This document shows positions 24,488 to 31,877 of a stretch of 48,360 nt of DNA, one piece after another. The position numbers were made by a program, and so were the translations under genes. The number at the start of each line of letters is the position of its first letter. The stretch's first letter is position 1. Below the pieces are notes generated by a model. It made no database searches, was not told where the DNA came from, and saw nothing but the letters and a program-made list of their open reading frames with translations. Location of the stretch: assembly GCA_937996235.1 (NCBI GenBank), contig CALKVK010000005.1, positions 1 through 48,360 on the forward strand, written 5' to 3'. This DNA is from an uncultured bacterium (GTDB taxonomy: Bacteria; Planctomycetota; JAJSAM01; JAJVHW01).

Positions 24488-24724
24488 ATGCCCACGGCCA
24501 CGCTCACGAGCAAGGGTCAGGTCACGATCCCGACCGAGGTCCGCAGCGCCCTCGGCCTCAAGCAGGGCGACCGCCTGGAGTTCGTCGTGCAGGACGACGG
24601 GACGTGCCTCGTCCGCCCGCGCACACGGACGCTGCACGAGCTCGTCGGGAGCGTGCGCTCGGAGCGTCGCGCCACGCTCGCCGAGATCGACGAGGCGATC
24701 CGCGCCGGATGGGCGGGACGGTGA
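24488..24724 (+). CDS. AbrB/MazE-type (SpoVT-AbrB) antitoxin
   Basis: A 78-residue DNA-binding protein. Residues 1-45 form the swapped-hairpin AbrB domain (MPTATLTSKGQVTIPTEVR, then SALGLKQGDRLEFVVQDDGT). The helical C-terminus (LHELVGSVRSERRATLAEIDEAIRAGWAGR) should mask the toxin. The gene has a good ribosome binding site and a palindromic operator just upstream. Its stop codon overlaps the GTG start of the PIN toxin gene (GTGA). Together they form a VapBC-like type II module, antitoxin first. The family assignment is secure; the target RNA of the toxin is unknown. Confidence 0.93.
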   Translation: MPTATLTSKGQVTIPTEVRSALGLKQGDRLEFVVQDDGTCLVRPRTRTLHELVGSVRSERRATLAEIDEAIRAGWAGR

Positions 24725-25203
24725 TCGGCGTCGACACGAACGTCCTCGTCCGCATCCTCGTCGCCGACGATCCGGACCAGACCGCGCGCGCGGTGGCACT
24801 CCTGACGCGCGCGGACGCGGAGGGCGCGCGGCTGTTCGTCCCGCAGATCGTCCTGGTCGAGACCGCCTGGGTGCTGCGGACCTGCTACGGAGTCGGGCGC
24901 GACGAGATCGCGCGCGTCGTGGGCGAGCTGCTCGGCGCGGCGCCCGTCGAGGTCGAGGGCGCCGACCGCGTCGAGCGCGCACTCGGTGCGTTCCGCACGG
25001 GTCGCGCCGACCTCTCGGACTACCTGGCGTACGAGGCCACGTGCAGCGCGGGCGCGCAGGCGCTCGCGACGTTCGACGAGACCGCGCAGCGCGAGAGCGG
25101 CTTCGTGCCGCCCGACCCCGACCGCTGGCCCGACGACATCACGCTGCGCGAGGATGCGCCGCGGTACTCCCGCCGCCGGCGCAGAGTCGGCGCGCGCGCG
25201 TAG
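24721..25203 (+). CDS. PIN-domain ribonuclease toxin (VapC-like)
   Basis: A 160-residue Mg2+-dependent endoribonuclease. The PIN acidic residues are visible in GVDTNVLVRILVADD (Asp5), in LVETAWVL (Glu), in RADLSDYLAYEAT (Asp), and in ATFDETAQ (Asp). It is translationally coupled to the antitoxin through the GTGA overlap at 24721. ATG 24709 in the same frame is a possible alternative start. The last about 30 residues, after ESGFVPPDPDRWPDD, are Arg-rich and may be an added tail. Free toxin would cleave RNA and slow growth. Confidence 0.92.
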   Translation: MIGVDTNVLVRILVADDPDQTARAVALLTRADAEGARLFVPQIVLVETAWVLRTCYGVGRDEIARVVGELLGAAPVEVEGADRVERALGAFRTGRADLSDYLAYEATCSAGAQALATFDETAQRESGFVPPDPDRWPDDITLREDAPRYSRRRRRVGARA

Positions 25204-25299
25204 CCCCGCCGCGCGGGCTCAGGGGAGCGCGCGACAGTCCGAGACGCCCAGCGCCGAACGCACGAGCCGCGGCTTCACGAGGCCCGCGCGCTCCGTCTG

Positions 25300-26715
25300 C
25301 TACCGCCCCGACGTCCCCACCGCGGTCCGGATCTCCGCGATCGCCGCGTTCCGCGCCGCCGGGTTCCACCCGCCGTCGAACGGCACGCGCACTCCGAAGA
25401 GGCGCCGGAGCTGCCCGTACGCGTAGTCCCGCTGCCAGCGCTCGTTCGACGACAGCGCGCCCAGGAACTCGTTCACGGCGCCCTCTGCGACGTCGCGCGG
25501 CGAGCGCGCGTACGCGACGAGGCGCACACCGAGGTCCGAGTCGGCGCGGCCCGCCTCGAGCACGCTGTCGCGCAGGTCGCGCGGCAGACTGCGCGCGGCG
25601 TCCATGCCCGCGCGGCGCACGGCGGCGTCCGCGTCGTGCGCCGCGAGGTCGGCCGCGCGCTGCGCCGCGGCGTCGAGTGCGCCGCGGTCCGCGTCCTTCG
25701 CGCGCCGGAACGTGTCGAGGTGCGAGAGCGCGCGAGAGAGCGCGATGGCGCGCACGCCCGCGTCCACGTCGGCGAGGCCGCTCTCGAGCGCCGCGAGGGG
25801 CATGGCGCGGTCGGCCGCGAGGATGCGCAGCGCCTGCGCGCGCACCGCCGGGTCGCGGTCGTCCTGGAGCGCTGCGATGCGCTCGAGCGCATCGCGGTCC
25901 GGTCGCGTGCGCGACAGCGCCTCGAGCGCGATGCGGCGCTCGTCGGCGGAGCCCCCCGCGTTCACGGCGATGTCCACGAGCTGCGCGAGGGCCGCGGGGT
26001 CGCGCGCCGTGCGCGCGACGGCGCCGAGCAGCGAGCGTCGCACCTCGGCGTCTGCCTCGGACGAGAGCAGCGTCGCGATCTCGCGCATCCACGCGCCGCG
26101 GTCGCGCAGGGCCGCGACGCCCTCGGCCAGCACGCGGCGGATCTCCGGGTCCTGCTCGTTCGTGAGCGCGGCGATGAGCTCCTCGGGCATGCGGTCGCGG
26201 TGCGGCGGGCGCACGAGCGCCTCGGCCGCGAGCAGGCGCACGTCCTGCGGGAGCGACGTGTCCGCGTAGAGCTTCTCGAGCGAGGTGCGGACCTCGTCGC
26301 CGCCGACGCCGCGGAGCGCCTTCAGGGCCGCCGCGCGCCGCGCGGGGTCGGAGCCGTCGAGCGCGAATGCCACGAGTTCCTGCGGCGTGTACGGCCGTCC
26401 GTCGGGGCCGAGGAGCGCCGCGGCGGCGGGCGCCGCGGGCGGCTCCGCCTGCTCGGGCGGCTCGCCGTCCGGGTCGGGCGCCGCGCTGACGTGGCGTCGT
26501 CCGCGCAGCGCGCTCTCGAGCGACTCGATGCGCGCCGCCGCCGCCTCGGCGTCGTACACGACGACGCGCCCGTCGGCGTCGCGCACGAGCACCTCGACGC
26601 TCGACGCGGGCGCCGGCTCGACACCCTCGTCCGCGCTCTCGGCGACGAACACGCCCACGACGACGCCGACGCACACGAACACGGCGGCGCCGGCCAGGAG
26701 CACGAACACCTTCAC
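25300..26715 (-). CDS. Exported or anchored HEAT-repeat protein
   Basis: A 471-residue protein with an N-terminal signal-anchor (residues 1-24, MKVFVLLAGAAVFVCVGVVVG). A short coiled region and a Pro/Ala linker follow. About nine HEAT-type repeats come next (RRAAALKALRGVGGDEVRTSLEK, DPEIRRVLAEGVAALRDRG, DPAVRAQALRILAADRAM). The repeats form a solenoid for protein contacts on the outer side of the membrane. The GTG start follows a -10-like TAGGCT by seven bases with no ribosome binding site. That promoter overlaps the stop codon of the carbamoyltransferase gene just upstream. Function unknown. Confidence 0.72.
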   Translation of the reverse strand: MKVFVLLAGAAVFVCVGVVVGVFVAESADEGVEPAPASSVEVLVRDADGRVVVYDAEAAAARIESLESALRGRRHVSAAPDPDGEPPEQAEPPAAPAAAALLGPDGRPYTPQELVAFALDGSDPARRAAALKALRGVGGDEVRTSLEKLYADTSLPQDVRLLAAEALVRPPHRDRMPEELIAALTNEQDPEIRRVLAEGVAALRDRGAWMREIATLLSSEADAEVRRSLLGAVARTARDPAALAQLVDIAVNAGGSADERRIALEALSRTRPDRDALERIAALQDDRDPAVRAQALRILAADRAMPLAALESGLADVDAGVRAIALSRALSHLDTFRRAKDADRGALDAAAQRAADLAAHDADAAVRRAGMDAARSLPRDLRDSVLEAGRADSDLGVRLVAYARSPRDVAEGAVNEFLGALSSNERWQRDYAYGQLRRLFGVRVPFDGGWNPAARNAAIAEIRTAVGTSGR

Positions 26716-26722
26716 GCGCGGG

Positions 26723-26728
26723 AGCCTA
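26723..26728 (-). promoter_or_regulatory. -10-like TAGGCT overlapping the upstream stop codon
   Basis: TAGGCT on the minus strand, seven bases before the GTG at 26715. Its first three bases are the TAG stop codon of the carbamoyltransferase gene, so the HEAT gene appears able to start its own leaderless transcript at the very end of its neighbour. Confidence 0.45.
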
Positions 26729-28594
26729 CCAAACGCTCGTTCCCGGGACGGCCACGAGCGGACGGTCGCGCCGCGCGAACGCCGGGTCCGGCTCGCCGCG
26801 ACGCTCGTGCGCGCCCAGGAGCCCGCGGCGGAACGGCGCGAAGAAGGACCGCTTCCGCACGATGCGGTCGCGCAGCACGAGCGCGTCCATGTCGGTGCCG
26901 AGGAAGCAGAGCAGCGCGTCGAGCGGCGTCTCGACGATCGGCTCGCCCTTCACGTTGAACGACGTGTTCACGAGCACCGGCACGCCGGTCAGATCCTCGA
27001 ACGCGAGCAGGAGCGCGTGCAGGTGCGGGCGCTGCTCGGCCCGCACCGTCTGCAGGCGCGCGGTGCCGTCCACGTGCACGATCGCGGGGATCTCGGCCGC
27101 CTTCTCGGGCCGCACGCGGCGGATGAAGAGCATGTGGTCGCTCATCGGGCCCGGCTCGAACCAGTCGTCCACGCGCTCCGCGAGCACCGCGGGCGCGAAC
27201 GGCCGGAACGCCTGCCGGTGCTTGACGCGCGCGTTCAGCCGCTCCTTCGCGTCGGGGCTGCGCGGGTCGCAGAGGATCGAGCGCTGGCCGAGCGCGCGCG
27301 GGCCGAGCTCCGCGCCGCCCTGGAGCCAGCCGACGACGCACCCGTCGGCGAGCAGCCGCGCCGTGTCGCGGGAGACGTCGGCGGCGCGCCGCGAGCGCAC
27401 GAACGGACGGAACGGCGCACGCGCGAGCGCGGCGGCGACGTCCGCGTCGTCGTACGTCACGCCGAGCGCGTCGCTCGCGAGCACGTGACGCCGCGGCTCG
27501 CCGCGCACCGCCAGCTCGCCGTAGAGCGCGCAGCCGAGCGCGATGCCGCTGTCGCCCGCCGCCGGCTGCACCCAGATCTCCTCGAACGGCGTCTCCGCGA
27601 GCAGGCGCGTGTTCGCCACGCAGTTGAGCGCCACGCCCCCCGCCATCACCAGCCGGCGCTTGCCCGTCCGCTCGTGCAGGTCGCGGGCGCGCGCGATCAG
27701 CGCGTCCTCGAGATCCGTCTGGACGCGGAAGCAGAGGTCGCGCCACTCCTGCTGGTGCGGACTCTCCTCCCACGCCGCACGCGCGGCCTCGCGCGTCGTC
27801 GCGCCCTCGGGGGTCACCCACGGGTGGCACAGCCACTCGGGCCACGAGGGGGCCGCCCACGTACGTCCGTTCCGGAATCCCATGAGCGGCGCGAGGTCGT
27901 CGCGCGGACCGCCGAACGCCGCGAGCCCCATCACCTCGCCGCACTTGTTCCAGTCGCCGAAGACGTACTCGCTGACGCGCGAGTACGTCGCGCCGAGCCC
28001 CTCGAGCTTCGTGAAGTCCTCGGAGAGCACGCCCGGCTTGGCGCGCAGCCACTCCTTGCCGACGCAGCGGATGTGCGTGCCCTCGAACACGTAGTACGAC
28101 TCGGCCTCGCGGTCCGCGGGGTGGCCGGTGTCGTCGGCAGGCAGCTCCTCGACGACGTCGCGCCGGTGGCTGCCGACGCCGTCGACGACCATCACGGCGC
28201 CGTCGTCGAACGGGCTGACCGCGAACGCGCTGTAGGCGTGCGCGAGATGGTGCGAGACGGTCACGGCGTTCCGCGCGCGGAAGAACGGCGAGCGCAGCGC
28301 GGTCGCGCGCTCCGTCGCCGACAGGTGCAGCCCGTGGAGGCGCGACAGGAGGTCGTGCTCCATCTCGGGCAGGTGCAGCGCGTACGAGTTCTGGACGACG
28401 AGGTCGACGTCGCCCGGCTCGATCCCCGCGGCGCGCAGGCAGTAGCCGATCGCCACCTCGGGCGTGCCGCCGGCGTTCTTCTCGCGCGTCACGCGCTCCT
28501 TGGCGATGCCGACGATCGGCACGCCGTCGCGCAGGAGGACCGCGCTGACGTCGTGGTCGTACTTGTTCACGCCGAGGACGTGGCGCGGGCTCAC
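26726..28594 (-). CDS. Carbamoyltransferase, NodU/CmcH/TobZ family
   Basis: A 622-residue enzyme that uses carbamoyl phosphate and ATP to put a carbamoyl group on a hydroxyl of a sugar or other small molecule. The Kae1-like N-terminal domain shows VLGVNKYDHDVSAVLL, the metal-binding-type histidines in SHHLAHAYSAF, and MAGGVALNCVANTRLL. The C-terminal YrdC-like/TobZ part has QGGAELGPRALGQRSILCDPR and LVNTSFNVKGEPIVETPLDAL. The length fits the family. The GTG at 28594 is taken as start. No ribosome binding site is present; GATGAT (28608-28603) lies eight bases upstream. Members modify Nod factors, antibiotics and surface glycans; the substrate here is not evident. Confidence 0.9.
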   Translation of the reverse strand: MSPRHVLGVNKYDHDVSAVLLRDGVPIVGIAKERVTREKNAGGTPEVAIGYCLRAAGIEPGDVDLVVQNSYALHLPEMEHDLLSRLHGLHLSATERATALRSPFFRARNAVTVSHHLAHAYSAFAVSPFDDGAVMVVDGVGSHRRDVVEELPADDTGHPADREAESYYVFEGTHIRCVGKEWLRAKPGVLSEDFTKLEGLGATYSRVSEYVFGDWNKCGEVMGLAAFGGPRDDLAPLMGFRNGRTWAAPSWPEWLCHPWVTPEGATTREAARAAWEESPHQQEWRDLCFRVQTDLEDALIARARDLHERTGKRRLVMAGGVALNCVANTRLLAETPFEEIWVQPAAGDSGIALGCALYGELAVRGEPRRHVLASDALGVTYDDADVAAALARAPFRPFVRSRRAADVSRDTARLLADGCVVGWLQGGAELGPRALGQRSILCDPRSPDAKERLNARVKHRQAFRPFAPAVLAERVDDWFEPGPMSDHMLFIRRVRPEKAAEIPAIVHVDGTARLQTVRAEQRPHLHALLLAFEDLTGVPVLVNTSFNVKGEPIVETPLDALLCFLGTDMDALVLRDRIVRKRSFFAPFRRGLLGAHERRGEPDPAFARRDRPLVAVPGTSVW

Positions 28595-28672
28595 GGGCGC
28601 GCATCATCGGGCAACGCGCCGCGGATGAACAGCGCCGCATCGGCCGGGCGGGACGGGGCGTCGCGCCTCGGG

Positions 28673-28678
28673 TAGCCT
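28673..28678 (+). promoter_or_regulatory. -10-like TAGCCT, leaderless start of the gene at 28686
   Basis: TAGCCT is separated from the ATG at 28686 by seven bases and no ribosome binding site is present. The divergent carbamoyltransferase starts only 91 bases away. Confidence 0.45.
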
Positions 28679-28685
28679 GCGCGCG

Positions 28686-29801
28686 ATGCCGTCGCTCGCC
28701 GCCGCCGTGGGACTCCTCGAGGAGGGCCGCATCGAAAGCGCCGCCGAGGCGCTCGGTGCGCTCGCGGGGCCGTCGCGCGAGGGCGTCATCGCGCGCTTCC
28801 GCCACGCCGAGTGCCTCTCGCGGCTCGCACGGCACGAGGAGGCCGTCGCGGCGGCGCGGCGCGCGTTCGAGGACGCGCCGCAGTCGTCGGCGGCCGGCCT
28901 GTGGCTGGCGCAGACGCTGGCCGAGGCGGGACGCGACGCGGAGGCCGGGCAGTTGAAGTTGCCGACGACGGACGTCGAGTCGCTCGAGCCGCTCCGCGCC
29001 GGCTTCGCCGCCCTCGCGCGCGTCGCCGCGGGCGACCGCGGCGACGCCGACGCGACCGTGAAGACGATCCTCGAGACGCGGCACGGTCCGCTCTACTCGC
29101 TCGCGCTGCGCCGCGCCGAGGCACTGCGCCTCGCCGACGCGGGGCACCGCGGGCCGGACCTCGTGACCGTCTACGGCCGCATGCAGTGCCGCTTCGAGAT
29201 GGAGTGCGACCGGCAGACCGAGCACCCGTCGCGGCCGGAGATCCCCGCGGGCGGCTTCCGTGCGCTGCCCGGCGACCACGGCTCCGCCGCGGGCTACGTC
29301 GTCGGTGCGCTCGTGCGCACGGCGGTGAGTCTCTCGGGCGGCGAGCGCACGCTGCGCGCGATCCGCTGGGTGCACCTGCACCACGCGTGCGGCGACCACA
29401 CGGAGCTCGCGCGCGCGCTGCGCGCCGCGTGCCCGCACTCGGCGACGCTCGACGAGGCCGAGATCGAGCTGCTGCTCTCGCTCGGCCGGCTCGACGACGC
29501 GCGCAAGCTCATCGCGCGCGTCGCCGCCGACGCCGGGGACGACGCCGCGGGCGAGCTGGCCGTGCTGCGCGCGCGGCTCGCGTTCCTCGAGGGCGGCGCG
29601 GCGCGCGCCGACGACTTCGCGGGCGGCGACGACGCGCGCCTGCGGCTCGGCCAGATGTGCGCGTGGCTCGACACCTGCGCGGCGCTCGTCGCCGGCGACG
29701 AGCGCGCCGCACGCACCGCCGCCGACGCCACCGCGGACACCTCGAAGCGCGAGTTCGTCGAGGCGGCGCTCGAGCGCTGGAAGACGCCCCCCGCCGCGTA
29801 G
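28686..29801 (+). CDS. TPR-like helical protein of unknown function
   Basis: A 371-residue soluble protein without signal peptide. The N-terminal 90 residues look like tetratricopeptide helices (GLLEEGRIESAAEALGALAG, RFRHAECLSRLARHEEAVAAARRAFEDAPQ, AAGLWLAQTLAEAGRDAEA), as does the C-terminal third (AEIELLLSLGRLDDARKLIARVAAD). The middle region, with GRMQCRFEMECDRQTEHPSRPE and RWVHLHHACGDHTELA, carries several Cys and His residues whose role is unclear. No catalytic motif is recognised. The gene ends just before an interspersed repeat and converges with the sulfatase-like gene. Confidence 0.65.
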   Translation: MPSLAAAVGLLEEGRIESAAEALGALAGPSREGVIARFRHAECLSRLARHEEAVAAARRAFEDAPQSSAAGLWLAQTLAEAGRDAEAGQLKLPTTDVESLEPLRAGFAALARVAAGDRGDADATVKTILETRHGPLYSLALRRAEALRLADAGHRGPDLVTVYGRMQCRFEMECDRQTEHPSRPEIPAGGFRALPGDHGSAAGYVVGALVRTAVSLSGGERTLRAIRWVHLHHACGDHTELARALRAACPHSATLDEAEIELLLSLGRLDDARKLIARVAADAGDDAAGELAVLRARLAFLEGGAARADDFAGGDDARLRLGQMCAWLDTCAALVAGDERAARTAADATADTSKREFVEAALERWKTPPAA

Positions 29802-29831
29802 CAGCGTTCAGCAGCCAGCAGTCAGCAGTCA

Positions 29832-29931
29832 GCAGTGGGGACAGGGCTGCCTTTTTGCCTTTTCGACCCCCGCCCAGACTCGCGACCGGCCCGCCCAAGG
29901 CAGAGTGGCTGCCCTGTCCCCACGGTTGAGG
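29832..29931. repeat. Interspersed palindromic repeat, copy A
   Basis: A 100-base element that also occurs at 43749-43848 in the same orientation: 87 of 100 positions are identical, with no gaps. Its ends are 17-base inverted arms, GTGGGGACAGGGCTGCC (29835-29851) and GGCTGCCCTGTCCCCAC (29907-29923), matching at 16 of 17 positions. The first 35 bases, including two T runs, are identical in both copies. It is preceded by short CAGCAGT tandem repeats. The size, imperfect palindrome and intergenic position fit a REP/MITE-type element mobilised in trans, possibly by a REP-associated tyrosine transposase. No such gene is in the window. The element fills most of the 160-base gap between convergent genes. 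Confidence 0.85.
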
Positions 29932-29961
29932 GGCGGGTGTCGGCGACGGATCGACGCGGAC

Positions 29962-31416
29962 TCAGCGCCGGCGCGGGTGGACTTCTTCCAGAGCGCGCCG
30001 CGCGCGGTCCAGGAGGTCGCCGCCCGCGGGCGCGAGGTCGTGGTCCTCGCGCGGGTCGGCGCGCAGGTCGTAGAGCTCCTCGCGGCCGTCGTGCGCGCGG
30101 ACGTAGTGCAGGTCGGCGTCGGCGTACGAGCGCAGGCCGACCAGCGCGCGGCCGATCTCGGCCTGCGGGAAGAGCGCCCGCACCTCCTGCACCTGGAAGT
30201 CGGTCATGCGGTCGAGGGCCGCCCACGTGCGGCGGCCGGGCACGTCGTGGAGCAGCGAGCGGCCGTCGGCGCGCACGGGCTGCGTCAGCCCCGCGATCTC
30301 GAGCAGCGTCGGCGCGACGTCCTCGACGCGCACGAGGTCCTCGACACGCGCGCCCGCGGCGACATGGCCGGGCGCGACGACGAGCAGCGGCACGTGCAGC
30401 AGCGTGCGGTGCAGCGAGAGCTGGTGGTCGAGCAGCCCGTGCTCGCCCAGGTTCTCGCCGTGGTCGCCGACGACCACGACGACGGTGTCGTCGAGCACGC
30501 CACCCTCGCGCAGCCCCTCGACGAACGTGCGCAGCTGCCGGTCGAGCGTCGCGATCTCGGCGTCGTAGAGGTCTCCGAGCAGCGCGATGCGGTCGTCGCG
30601 CACGCGGTAGAGCCCGAAGTTGTGGCCGACGAACACGGGGAAGCGGAAGAGCCGCGCCCACGTGACCTCCGCCGCGTCCGTGCCCTCGCGGACGAAGCGC
30701 GCCTGCACGTCCTCGGCGGGCTCGTACGGCAGGTGCGGCTCCATGTCGTTCACGAAGAGGAAGAACGGCTCCTTCTTCGCGTGCCGCTCGCGCGCCCACT
30801 CGGCCGCGATGCCGTGGCCCTTCGACGACGGCGGGAACGAGACGACCTCGAGCTCCTCGGGCAGGCCGTAGCCGCCGCCCGGCGCGTCGGAATGGACGAC
30901 GGGCCGCCGCTCGCCGCGCCACAGGTCGTGCCACGTGTCGAAGCCCTGGTCGAGCGCGTTGCCGCGTCCGACGTTCGGGTTGTTGCTGACGCCGCACGTC
31001 GCATACCCGGCCGCCTTGAAGCGCTCGGCGAGCGTCTCGGCGCTCGCGTCGAGGAACGGGCGGTTGTCGCGCAGGTAGCCGTGGTTCTCGGGGCGCAGCC
31101 CCGTGAAGAGCGACGCGTGAGCGGGCCCCGTCCACGACGACGGACTCCAGCAGTTCGTGTACGCCGTGCCGCTCCGAGCGAGCTCCTCGAGGTAGGGCGT
31201 CGTCGGGCGGCCGTAGCCGAGGAACGAGCAGCGGTCGGCGCGGGTGGTGTCGAGGACGATCAGGAGCACGTTCGGGCGTCGCGCCGACGCGCCCGTCGCA
31301 GGAGGCGCCGCGGGCTCCTTCTTCGAGCCGTCGCACGCCGCCATGAGCAGAACGGCCGCGAGCACTGCGGGCGCAAGCGCGCGCCCCCCGCGGGCACGCG
31401 CTCCGGGAGACGTCAT
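29962..31416 (-). CDS. Sulfatase/alkaline-phosphatase-superfamily lipoprotein
   Basis: A 484-residue exported hydrolase. A lipoprotein signal ends in LLMAAC (Cys28). The catalytic fold opens with RPNVLLIVLDTTRADRCSFLGYGRPTTPYLEELA and contains the metal-binding segment VVGDHGENLGEHG. It ends with the family tail ELYDLRADPREDHDLA. The nucleophile region reads CWSPSSWTGPAHASLFTG. The CxPxR/SxPxR motif needed for formylglycine formation in true sulfatases is not present. It therefore resembles the phosphoglycerol-transferase-like branch in which Ser/Thr is the nucleophile. The substrate could be a sulfate ester, phosphate ester or phosphoglycerol. The ATG overlaps the stop of the upstream 129-residue gene (ATGA), so the two are coupled. 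Confidence 0.85.
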   Translation of the reverse strand: MTSPGARARGGRALAPAVLAAVLLMAACDGSKKEPAAPPATGASARRPNVLLIVLDTTRADRCSFLGYGRPTTPYLEELARSGTAYTNCWSPSSWTGPAHASLFTGLRPENHGYLRDNRPFLDASAETLAERFKAAGYATCGVSNNPNVGRGNALDQGFDTWHDLWRGERRPVVHSDAPGGGYGLPEELEVVSFPPSSKGHGIAAEWARERHAKKEPFFLFVNDMEPHLPYEPAEDVQARFVREGTDAAEVTWARLFRFPVFVGHNFGLYRVRDDRIALLGDLYDAEIATLDRQLRTFVEGLREGGVLDDTVVVVVGDHGENLGEHGLLDHQLSLHRTLLHVPLLVVAPGHVAAGARVEDLVRVEDVAPTLLEIAGLTQPVRADGRSLLHDVPGRRTWAALDRMTDFQVQEVRALFPQAEIGRALVGLRSYADADLHYVRAHDGREELYDLRADPREDHDLAPAGGDLLDRARRALEEVHPRRR

Positions 31417-31802
31417 ATGTAGCCGAGCTCGGCGAGCTGCCTGCGAACCTCCTCGTACTCTCGCTGCAGCTCCTGCAGATCCTTGACGCCCTCCTTCTTC
31501 AGGAGCTCGCGTTCGAGGCGGCGTGCGTCGTCCGGGCGCTCGCGGATCACGTTGCGCAGGGCCTGGGGATCGGCGCGCAGGTCGAAGAGCGACGCCACCC
31601 CGGTCGTGCGGTGGTAGACGAAGCGCAGGCCGTCGATCTCGACCTCCGCGGTCGGCGGCGGCAGCGCCGGCTCGTGCGCGGCGTCGTCGCCCGCACCTCC
31701 GAACAGGAGCACGGCCACCGCCGCGGCGACGACCACGACGACCGCCGCGACGACGACGCCGAGCGTCCTTCCGCGCACCCATCGGTTCCGCATCGCGTGC
31801 AC
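31413..31802 (-). CDS. Small membrane protein carrying a sulfatase-type C-terminal motif
   Basis: A 129-residue protein. A basic N-terminus (MRNRWVRGR) is followed by one membrane segment (about residues 13-34, TLGVVVAAVVVVVAAAVAVLLF), a short linker, and VYHRTTGVASLFDLRADPQ then ALRNVIRERPDDARRLEREL. The last part matches the tail that ends many sulfatases (YDLxxDPxExxNLxxxxPxxxxxLxxxL), as does the coupled downstream gene, yet no catalytic domain is present. The C-terminus is a helical stretch (ELLKKEGVKDLQELQREYEEVRRQLAELGYI). The GTG start follows TAGGCT by six bases without a ribosome binding site. It may present the detached tail to the sulfatase-like partner at the membrane. Confidence 0.7.
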   Translation of the reverse strand: MHAMRNRWVRGRTLGVVVAAVVVVVAAAVAVLLFGGAGDDAAHEPALPPPTAEVEIDGLRFVYHRTTGVASLFDLRADPQALRNVIRERPDDARRLERELLKKEGVKDLQELQREYEEVRRQLAELGYI

Positions 31803-31808
31803 GAGAAG

Positions 31809-31814
31809 AGCCTA
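31809..31814 (-). promoter_or_regulatory. -10-like TAGGCT, leaderless start of the small gene and sulfatase pair
   Basis: TAGGCT on the minus strand, exactly six bases before the GTG at 31802. It favours this GTG over the ATG three codons downstream and would drive both coupled genes. Confidence 0.5.
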
Positions 31815-31877
31815 CCGCCCGGGGCCGGGCCGTGGACGGGAAGGCCGGGGCCGCCCCCGCCGCGTCGCGCCCGCCCC

